From assembly GCA_018610125.1 (NCBI GenBank), contig JAHEOI010000238.1, positions 1 through 22,452 of the forward strand: a DNA stretch of 22,452 nucleotides, written 5' to 3'. The notes under the pieces are model-generated. The model was given only the letters and a program-made list of their open reading frames with translations. It searched no databases and was not told the DNA's origin. Position 1 is the first letter of the stretch. The number at the start of each line of letters is the position of its first letter. The position numbers and the translations under genes were made by a program. This DNA is from Verrucomicrobiota bacterium. GTDB taxonomy: Bacteria > Verrucomicrobiota > Verrucomicrobiia > Limisphaerales > JAHEOI01. Positions 13,966-20,678 of the stretch are shown in pieces.

Positions 13966-16548
13966 TCACGGAATGCCGACAAACGAGGCTTGGCTCAGAT
14001 TGGTAAAGCGACCGCTGCCCGTGCTCACCTCGCGGGCGGTCCGCACTTGATAAATCAGCTTCCCATCCGGGGGATCGGGATCGATGAATTGCGAGCTTTT
14101 CAGCAGCGCCGGTGTGAGCCGCTCGAAAGCACCGTTAATGCCGTCGGATGACCGATAAACGAAATAGCGACCGTCGTCTTGCGCCGGCTCGGCCCACTGC
14201 AATCGAACCCCTTCCGGACTTCGCCGACCCCGCAAGTCATGGGGCGGCGGAACCGGATAGAGTCGCAATGTCGGATCCCCTAAGATCGCAATATGGAGGT
14301 TGTAGCCTTCCGTCCACTCGGCCAGTACATAATTGTGCTCACCCAAGTGGTTGACGGCATGCAACACACTCGAGCCCATCGTATCGCCCAAGGCCAATGA
14401 CTGCCAGCGCTGCTTAAACCACCTTCCCCAAATCGAAAGTAATCCGGAATCTCGCGGGGCAAGCACCGACCGAAGGAGATTATCAGGCTGATGCCATTCC
14501 CCGAAATAGGAGCCATCGAGTATATAAAACGCCGGGTAAGCTTTATCCGGGCTCCTAAAATCGCGGGCCGACCGCCCATGGACCCGATTCCCAACCCCGA
14601 TTTCATCATAGTAGCCCGCCCCAAATTGGAACCCCCAAAGATAGCGATTGTTGTCTCGAAAACAGTCCACCTGCCTAAGGTGAGCCTGGTTGAGCCCAAA
14701 CCAGGCACTCACATTCTTTAAGGCATAGCTATAGATCAAACGATTCGGATCGCCCCCCAACTTACCGCCTCCCATAAATCCGGTCGCCGCGGCCCGTTTT
14801 GGAAAGTTCAACTGATCTCGACGATATCGTCGGTTCTTTCGCAGGTATCGTTTCAATAGCGCGACTTCGGAAGCACCGACCGCGGGAAGATTCGCAAAGT
14901 CGATGCGCCCCACGGCAACTTCAAGGGAAGAGGGGAACCGTTGTTGATCGAATTTTCCGTCCCCGGCCCTATTCGGCACCGGCGGGATATTCCTCAAGCG
15001 GTCGCGACGCCCTTCAAATCGCCGCTTGTCCGTCCAGTCATCAGGCTCATAAACCGTGTCTCCATAATAGAAATCGACCGGCCAAGGCCGATCGTGATGG
15101 CCATCGGGCCTCATATGACCGGAAAAGGGAATCGGCACATGCCCCAGTAGCATGACCGCTTTCAGGTGATCGCCATGCGCCTTGTAGGCCTTCTCGACAC
15201 GCTTTTTGACCCTTTCAATGCGAGGCGGGTTATTCGACCACACATCATCGTCGTGTCGAGGGACGATCTCGGAGCTGACCTGCCATCCGTCTCCGACAAG
15301 GGTCTTGCGAAACTGAGTCAATGCCCCGTCCAACTGAGGCGCCAGTGTCTCATCGACCAACAGCAGGACATGCCCCCGATCATGGACAATCTCCGGGGCA
15401 ATGTCACAGACAACGTAGCGATCGAAGAGCGCGCCGACAGCCGGGTCATAAGGATCCGGATGGATCAGATACTCGTAACGCTCACCGGGCGATAAGAGAT
15501 CGCCGGCGTCGGTATACGACCACCCTTGATAGTCGGTGGCCAAAGTCGTCCACTCTTGTTGGCCGTAGCGCCGGCGCTTGATGATGACCGATTCCGAGGG
15601 CTTGTTCTTCCATTCAAGGTGGACCCTGGGAGGAGAAGCCCTCACGGAGGCGCTCAAGGTAAAATCGAGCGAATAGCGATCGATCGCAGCACCCGGGCGA
15701 TAATTGAATGTTTCGAGCTCGTCGAAGGCGCCGCGCGCGGGCTCATTCCCATCGAGGTTGCTACCGAGGGAAATCCCGCTGCGATTGCGGACTTTCCGCG
15801 GCGGGATCGGCGCAATCCCCGTCCCGGTCGGACGCAACCGCTCATCGTTGACTTCGACCGCCACAAAAGAGGGTGTGTAAGCCAATAAGATCTCATACCA
15901 GCCCCCCTCTTTCCAATCGATCTTCGCTCGGACATGTCGCTGCTTTCGCCCCCCGGCCTCCGTAACGAAGGAAATATGGGTGCCCTCCGGGTTCACGTAG
16001 GCCCCCCAATAACCGTAGCTTGCGTCCGCGCTCCTTTTCCCGACACCGATTAACTGGGCATTTGCTCCCGGTCCTTCACCACTGCTCCAGTCTGGTCGAA
16101 ACCAAAAGCGGACGGCACCCGAGCGGAGGTTGATATTGGCATCGCCGTCCGGCTCCACAGCTCGATATCGCAACCGGGCATCCGAGACCTCCGGATTCAA
16201 TCGGAGCGCCTTGCCGGAAAAGCTCGGGACGGTGCCGACACCTTGGCGATCCATCGGCTGCTGTCCATCCAGACCTTCCATGGAGCTGTCATTGAAACGC
16301 CAGTAAGCCAAACGGACAAAACGGACACTTTTGGGATCCTTCGGGTCAGTCCCCTCGCGTTGCTCCTGGGCATTGGCTCGCCCATCGTAATCGCTGTCCG
16401 CTTTGGGATCCATTTGTCCGGTCGCTTCCCTTTTCAAGGGCTCCTGAGACACGCCCTCCCGAGATGAAGTACACGACGAAAAGAGGGAGGCCCCGAGTCC
16501 GAGGAGAAGGGCCAAGATCGGATAGAGTCGCATCGGCTTGAATAACAT
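13966..16548 (-). CDS. Large exported protein: LamG, Fn3 and gingipain (C25)-like core lacking the catalytic Cys
   Basis: I start at the ATG at 16548, giving 860 residues that begin with a hydrophobic signal and a lipobox-like LFSSC (Cys26). The frame opens further upstream to a GTG at 16686, and ATG 16533 is also possible. Residues 47-74 carry an aspartate-rich calcium motif of thrombospondin-3 type (SDYDGRANAQEQREGTDP). Residues about 76-285 are LamG-like (LAYWRFND), 300-365 Fn3-like, 390-765 a C25-like core (VMLLGHVPIP; VDFYYGD; ILGDPTLRLY), and 767-860 another Fn3. Where C25 peptidases hold Cys, this protein reads FYILDGSYFGEW, so peptidase activity is doubtful. It is probably an outer-membrane or surface protein. 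The domain assignment of the core is inferred from motifs. Confidence 0.8.
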   Translation of the reverse strand: MLFKPMRLYPILALLLGLGASLFSSCTSSREGVSQEPLKREATGQMDPKADSDYDGRANAQEQREGTDPKDPKSVRFVRLAYWRFNDSSMEGLDGQQPMDRQGVGTVPSFSGKALRLNPEVSDARLRYRAVEPDGDANINLRSGAVRFWFRPDWSSGEGPGANAQLIGVGKRSADASYGYWGAYVNPEGTHISFVTEAGGRKQRHVRAKIDWKEGGWYEILLAYTPSFVAVEVNDERLRPTGTGIAPIPPRKVRNRSGISLGSNLDGNEPARGAFDELETFNYRPGAAIDRYSLDFTLSASVRASPPRVHLEWKNKPSESVIIKRRRYGQQEWTTLATDYQGWSYTDAGDLLSPGERYEYLIHPDPYDPAVGALFDRYVVCDIAPEIVHDRGHVLLLVDETLAPQLDGALTQFRKTLVGDGWQVSSEIVPRHDDDVWSNNPPRIERVKKRVEKAYKAHGDHLKAVMLLGHVPIPFSGHMRPDGHHDRPWPVDFYYGDTVYEPDDWTDKRRFEGRRDRLRNIPPVPNRAGDGKFDQQRFPSSLEVAVGRIDFANLPAVGASEVALLKRYLRKNRRYRRDQLNFPKRAAATGFMGGGKLGGDPNRLIYSYALKNVSAWFGLNQAHLRQVDCFRDNNRYLWGFQFGAGYYDEIGVGNRVHGRSARDFRSPDKAYPAFYILDGSYFGEWHQPDNLLRSVLAPRDSGLLSIWGRWFKQRWQSLALGDTMGSSVLHAVNHLGEHNYVLAEWTEGYNLHIAILGDPTLRLYPVPPPHDLRGRRSPEGVRLQWAEPAQDDGRYFVYRSSDGINGAFERLTPALLKSSQFIDPDPPDGKLIYQVRTAREVSTGSGRFTNLSQASFVGIP

Positions 16549-16822
16549 ATCGAGATTTTTCGCAGCTTGCTTCAGCAAGCTCATTTGGGAACAATTCGGA
16601 ACGCATGTGGGACGTCGAGAACGACCGTCCCTATCACGGAGGACCACCAGGTAAGCGCCTGTAAGCGCCTTACAATCCCCTGTCACCCACTCATCCCCTC
16701 TCCTTATCGCATGCCATTCTCATTTTCCACACCTTGAGTCAAGCATTGTTAAACCAAGCAAAGTGTGGTTGAGTAATGCCGTTTTGCGCACGGCGAGTCG
16801 GGCGAATGGAATCTAGCCCGAG

Positions 16823-17083
16823 ATGGAATCGAGAACAGACGACCGAATTATGGCTAACACGAACAGTTCCAATTCAAGTGAGAACGATTTCCGAGATAGC
16901 GTCCCAAGCGTGACCAAGGAAGGGTATCGCACCCCTGCCGAACGGGTCCAATTCGCATTGATCTGCCTCGGTCTTTTCATTGCAATCCCGGGCGTCATCA
17001 TCACCAGCATCTGGGTCTCGCTTGTCGGCGTATTGCTCATCGCGCAGGGCCTGATCTACTTCTTGCTCAAACAAGAGCCCTAG
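16823..17083 (+). CDS. Small two-helix membrane protein, unknown
   Basis: The 86-residue protein has a polar, Ser/Asn/Glu-rich N-terminus (about 1-40) followed by two hydrophobic helices, about residues 43-60 and 63-82, separated by a short turn (TSIW). It ends with KQEP. The start could be 16823 or the ATG at 16850 (MANTNSS), and neither has a good ribosome-binding site. I do not recognise a family. It is divergent from the large C25-like gene and lies upstream of the SDR gene without an obvious operon link. Its composition suggests a real membrane protein, but evidence is limited to that. Confidence 0.6.
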   Translation: MESRTDDRIMANTNSSNSSENDFRDSVPSVTKEGYRTPAERVQFALICLGLFIAIPGVIITSIWVSLVGVLLIAQGLIYFLLKQEP

Positions 17084-17271
17084 CGAGGCGTTTTGCCTCA
17101 GGCCCGTCAGGGCATGTTAACGGGTTACGATTTTAACCGCATCGAATTGTCGCTGCCGAACGCCTCGCCGATACATTTTCTGAGGGCGGAGGGAACCTTC
17201 CAACGCAAGACCCATATCGGCCTGCTAAGCGGTGAACGATAAAGGCGATGCGGCTTGGAGACAAACCTCCC

Positions 17272-18060
17272 ATGACTCGTTTTCGGCGCCGTGTTATGCG
17301 ATCTCCCGCTTCGATCCTGATTACAGGAGCCTCCAGCGGCATCGGCGAAGGGCTGGCCAAGCATTACGCCGGCAGCGGAAGGCGCTTGCGACTTGTGGGG
17401 CGAAACCGCGACCGGTTGGAAACCGTCTCTCAAAACTGCCAAGCGTTAGGGGCCCAAGTAGACATCGCTACCCAGGACGTCACGGATCGCAAGGCGCTTG
17501 CGGAAACCCTATTGCAATGGGACGACACGCAGCCGTTTGACCTGGCCATTGCAAACGCCGGCATTTCAGGGGGAGCAGCCGGCGACACCGAGAGCGACGA
17601 CAATGCCCGACGGATCTTTTCAATTAATTTGGACGGGGTCCTCAATACGATCCATCCCCTCCTGCCACGGATGCGGCAACGAAGGAACGGTCAGATCGCC
17701 CTAATGAGCTCCATGGCCGCCTTCCGAGGCTTCCCGAGCGCCCCGGCCTACTCGGCCAGCAAAGCGGCTGTCAAAGCTTATGGAGAAGCGCTCCGCCCTC
17801 TGCTCAGACCGGAGGGCGTCCGGATCTCGGTGGTTTACCCCGGCTTTGTCGAAAGTCGCATCACCGCCATGAACCAATTTTGGATGCCAATGCTGATGGA
17901 TGCGGATAAGGCGGCGTCGATCATCAGCCGGGGATTGCGACGGGATCAGGCTAGAATCGCCTTTCCGATTCTACTCTATCTGGCCGTATGGCTGGTCAGT
18001 GTCCTGCCGCCCGTTCTCGGCGACCCGATCGTCGCGAAGGGCCCCAGAAAAGCCGAGTGA
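17272..18060 (+). CDS. Short-chain dehydrogenase/reductase (SDR)
   Basis: The protein has the classical SDR signature set: cofactor motif TGASSGIG, NAGIS, catalytic Ser in ALMSSMAAF, and YSASK with the Tyr-x-x-x-Lys pair. I use the ATG at 17272 (MTRFRRRVMR, 262 residues), which has GGAG 11 nt upstream. In-frame alternatives are 17248, with AAAGG only 3 nt away, and 17296 (MRSPASIL), which begins right at the domain. The Rossmann fold is followed by a hydrophobic stretch (FPILLYLAVWLVSVLPPVLG) near the C-terminus, which suggests membrane association as in some lipid- or ketone-reducing SDRs. The substrate is unknown. The Nudix gene begins 49 bp downstream. Confidence 0.88.
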   Translation: MTRFRRRVMRSPASILITGASSGIGEGLAKHYAGSGRRLRLVGRNRDRLETVSQNCQALGAQVDIATQDVTDRKALAETLLQWDDTQPFDLAIANAGISGGAAGDTESDDNARRIFSINLDGVLNTIHPLLPRMRQRRNGQIALMSSMAAFRGFPSAPAYSASKAAVKAYGEALRPLLRPEGVRISVVYPGFVESRITAMNQFWMPMLMDADKAASIISRGLRRDQARIAFPILLYLAVWLVSVLPPVLGDPIVAKGPRKAE

Positions 18061-18109
18061 GTCAAGAATGAGCATTCGAGGAGCCGATTAATCGAGACTG
18101 AATACAACA

Positions 18110-18682
18110 ATGCAAATCCCCTCACACGCAAAGCGAGTTTACGCCGGGATCATTTACGATATCTACCAATGGGACCAGACGCTTTTCGACGGCTCAACCG
18201 AGACCTACGAAGCGGTCAGGCGCCCCGATTCCGTCCAAATCATTCCCGTTATGGGCGACCAGGTCCTGATTGCGGAAGAGAAGCAGCCGCACCGGGGCGC
18301 CTTCCTCGGCATGTTCGGCGGACGTAAGGAGCCGAACGAAGAGCCATTGAACGCAGCCAAACGAGAGCTCTTGGAGGAAACCGGGCTTCAGAGCTCCGAC
18401 TGGGAATTGTTGGGCACCCATATGTTCCCGGGTGCGATCCATTGGACGACCTACCTTTATATCGCTCGCGATTGCCGCAAAGTAAGTGCGCCGACACCGG
18501 AAATCGGCGAGCATATTTTGGTGCGATCGCTGGACTTTAACGGTTTTTTGGAGGTGCTGACCGACGAGCATTTTCGCGCCAAGGGACTCATGACGCACTT
18601 CTTTAGTTTCAGCCTTTCGTCAAAAGACCAGACCTATCTGCATAACAAGCTCTTCGAGCGATCGCGTCAATCGCATTCCTAA
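18110..18682 (+). CDS. Nudix hydrolase, ADP-ribose pyrophosphatase-like
   Basis: The 190-residue protein contains a perfect Nudix box at residues 71-93: G, five residues, E, seven residues, then RELLEETGL, which binds Mg2+ for cleavage of nucleoside diphosphates linked to another group. The preceding QIIPVMGDQVLIAEEKQPHR and the overall length resemble ADP-ribose or nucleotide-sugar pyrophosphatases, which remove toxic or surplus nucleotide derivatives in the cytoplasm. The exact substrate cannot be read from the box. It lies 49 bp after the SDR gene in the same direction and converges on the RNA methyltransferase gene, with 21 bp between the two stops. Confidence 0.9.
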   Translation: MQIPSHAKRVYAGIIYDIYQWDQTLFDGSTETYEAVRRPDSVQIIPVMGDQVLIAEEKQPHRGAFLGMFGGRKEPNEEPLNAAKRELLEETGLQSSDWELLGTHMFPGAIHWTTYLYIARDCRKVSAPTPEIGEHILVRSLDFNGFLEVLTDEHFRAKGLMTHFFSFSLSSKDQTYLHNKLFERSRQSHS

Positions 18683-18703
18683 GGATCTGGAAAAAGGTCG
18701 GGA

Positions 18704-19519
18704 TCAGCCACTGCCCCGCTGTCGGTTCACCTCGTAAAGGAAGGCCGCGGTTGCGTTCCCGACATTGAGCGAATCAACTCCCCGATGCATCGGAATCGCA
18801 ACCGATTCGTCACACGCTTCAAGGACCGAGCTTGAAATCCCGTAGCCTTCACTGCCAAAAACAAGACAACAATCCCGGTCGAAAGCCGCTTGAGAAAGCC
18901 GCTTTCCGGAAGGCGAGGGATGAGCGGCCCAGCTCTTCACCCCGTGCGCCCGCAGCACCGACAACGATTGAACCAAGTCGGTCAGCTCGACCACGGGCAG
19001 CCAAAAGAGACTCCCCATCGAATTGCGGACAGCCCTTCTCAAAAATGGCCTCCCCGAGGTCTCGCCGACCAAGAGCGCCTGAGCTCCCAGTCCGGCGCAA
19101 TTGCGAACGACCAAACCAAGATTCTGCGCATTCAGCACGGAATCGATCGCCGCAAAAAAGTAAGGCCTGGGATTACTTGCCAATACCTCCCCCAAAGCAG
19201 GAAGCCGGGGGATCTTCGCGACCGCCAGGACACCTTGATAAAATGGAAAGCCTGTGAGCTGTTCCATCTTTTGCTTCTCCGCCAAGAATACTTGGATCGA
19301 TTCCGGACGTTCCTGTAGCGACCGCTCCAGCACGGGCAGCCAAGCGGGCGTTAGCAGCATGGAGACAATTGTGTAGTCCGTCTCCAAGAGACGACGCACC
19401 ACCTTCTCCCCTTCCGCCACAAAGATCCCTTTTCGCCGGTGCTCTTCGGTATGCCGCAACGTCAAGTAAGGCTCCAATTCCGGTATGTTCAATGACTCGA
19501 CTTTCTGGACTTGATACAT
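18704..19519 (-). CDS. SpoU/TrmH-family RNA 2'-O-methyltransferase
   Basis: The 271-residue protein has an N-terminal substrate-binding part (residues about 1-105, with LRHTEEHRRKGIFVAEGEKV, like L30e-type domains of rRNA methyltransferases) and a SPOUT knot domain. The three SpoU motifs are present: NLGLVVRNCAGLG (133-145), LVFGSEGYGIS (219-229) and IPMHRGVDSLNVGNATAAF (242-260). Such enzymes methylate the 2'-OH of ribose in rRNA or tRNA using SAM. The exact target is uncertain; RlmB-like or TsnR-like enzymes are possibilities. Its ATG is 47 bp from the start codon I assign to the divergent exported methyltransferase gene, so the promoters must lie within or beyond that short gap. Confidence 0.9.
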   Translation of the reverse strand: MYQVQKVESLNIPELEPYLTLRHTEEHRRKGIFVAEGEKVVRRLLETDYTIVSMLLTPAWLPVLERSLQERPESIQVFLAEKQKMEQLTGFPFYQGVLAVAKIPRLPALGEVLASNPRPYFFAAIDSVLNAQNLGLVVRNCAGLGAQALLVGETSGRPFLRRAVRNSMGSLFWLPVVELTDLVQSLSVLRAHGVKSWAAHPSPSGKRLSQAAFDRDCCLVFGSEGYGISSSVLEACDESVAIPMHRGVDSLNVGNATAAFLYEVNRQRGSG

Positions 19520-19566
19520 AGCTTTTTCGATTGTCTCTCGCTCGGCGGCTCCCTATGGTGCTCGTT

Positions 19567-20367
19567 ATGAAACCGTTCCACGCAATCTTGCCTCAGCAGG
19601 CTTGGGCTCGAAAATCCATTCCCCTTTTCGCCTCGATGACATTGGCGCTCCTCTTGACACCGCTTCTCATCGCCGCTGACGACAACGAGTCAGCCGATCC
19701 TGAAAATGACTCGGACTCTCGGTATCAACATCGAGACGATCACGATCCCGATGGAATTGGAAAATTTTACATGGGTCGAGAGATCTCGCGAGTCATGGGG
19801 CATCGAGGCGCCGCGTGGCTTGAACGCCCAGAGCGCAAAAAACAGGAGCACCCCGACCAGCTCGTGGAAGAGCTCAACTTGAAAAAGGGGCAGTCGGTGG
19901 CCGATATCGGGGCCGGCACCGGCTATTTCACGCGCCGGTTGGCAAGCGCGGTCGGCCCTAAAGGTACGGTCTACGCCGTCGACATCCAAACAGAAATGCT
20001 CAAGCTATTGAAAAAGAACCTGGAAGAGGCCGGCATTGAGCATGTCAAAACCATCCATGGGACGGTCACCGATCCCAAGCTGCCCAAAGCCACGCTTGAT
20101 CTGGTCCTGCTGGTCGATGTCTATCATGAATTTTCCCACCCATACGAAATGCTGAAATCAATCTGGACGGCATTGAAGCCGGGCGGACGGGTCGTCTTTG
20201 CCGAGTACCGTGCCGAAGATCCCTCAATCCCGATCAAGCCGCTCCATAAAATGACGGAAGCCCAAGTGATAAAAGAGGCTCAAGTGTTGCCTTTCGAATG
20301 GATTCGCACAAGTGAAGTCTTACCGCGACAACACCTTATCTTTTTTCGAAAAAAGAACGAGGGGTGA
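19567..20367 (+). CDS. Class I SAM-dependent methyltransferase with an export signal
   Basis: I start at the ATG at 19567 (MKPFHAIL), giving 266 residues; the frame also allows ATG 19555 and TTG 19531. The first 37 residues form a signal peptide (basic QAWARKS, then FASMTLALLLTPLLIAADD). An acidic spacer follows (38-62). The conserved YMGREISRVMGHRGAAWLERP lead-in precedes SAM-binding motif VADIGAGTGYF (111-121), with Asp139 in AVDIQTEM and the post-motif LVDVYHEF (182-189). This family occurs in several environmental phyla and is often predicted to be exported, which is puzzling since SAM is cytoplasmic. The signal could instead act as a membrane anchor facing the cytoplasm. The substrate is unknown. 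Confidence 0.85.
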   Translation: MKPFHAILPQQAWARKSIPLFASMTLALLLTPLLIAADDNESADPENDSDSRYQHRDDHDPDGIGKFYMGREISRVMGHRGAAWLERPERKKQEHPDQLVEELNLKKGQSVADIGAGTGYFTRRLASAVGPKGTVYAVDIQTEMLKLLKKNLEEAGIEHVKTIHGTVTDPKLPKATLDLVLLVDVYHEFSHPYEMLKSIWTALKPGGRVVFAEYRAEDPSIPIKPLHKMTEAQVIKEAQVLPFEWIRTSEVLPRQHLIFFRKKNEG

Positions 20368-20383
20368 AACCTTTGTGGCCGTC

Positions 20384-20443
20384 GGTCTGCCCTCTGCGTA
20401 ACGCAGACCGCTTGGTCTGCCGTTGCACAGACCGCCGGTCTGC
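20384..20443. repeat. Cluster of alternating inverted GGTCTGC repeats
   Basis: Five half-sites alternate in orientation: GGTCTGC (20384-20390), GCAGACC (20403-20409), GGTCTGC (20414-20420), CAGACC (20428-20433) and GGTCTGC (20437-20443). They can fold as two hairpins, GCAGACC-GCTT-GGTCTGC and CAGACC-GCC-GGTCTG. It lies right after the methyltransferase gene and looks like a REP-type dispersed repeat cluster. Confidence 0.75.
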
Positions 20444-20623
20444 TCTCTCCGTAGCGCGCACCGCACTGCTTTGCCAAAGACGGTCGGCAGGGGACTGCCG
20501 CCCCTTACCACCGTCGCCTTACAACCGTCGTTATGACAGGCATTGCCCGCAAAACAGCCTCACCCGCACCCATCCATACCCAACCTCACCTCCGCACGGT
20601 CAACTACCCCTCCAAGACGGCTT
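20444..20623. other. Rest of the 311-bp gap, with one more hairpin
   Basis: Together with the repeat cluster and the promoter below, this makes up the gene-less stretch 20368-20678. It holds a GTAGCGC repeat remnant at 20451-20457 and a hairpin GGCAG-GGGA-CTGCC at 20486-20499. The rest is unremarkable, pyrimidine-rich sequence. Open frames crossing it have no family features. Confidence 0.4.
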
Positions 20624-20652
20624 TTGACATGCCACGCCACTCGGAATAATCT
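20624..20652 (+). promoter_or_regulatory. Sigma70-like promoter for the PSCyt1/DUF1549 gene
   Basis: A perfect -35, TTGACA (20624-20629), is followed after 17 nt by TAATCT (20647-20652). The overlapping AATAAT at 15-nt spacing is a better -10 by sequence but a worse one by distance. The start codon lies 26 bp downstream of the box, leaving a short leader. It is the clearest promoter candidate in the window. Confidence 0.55.
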
Positions 20653-20678
20653 AATGGTGGACCATTTAAAAAGTGTGA

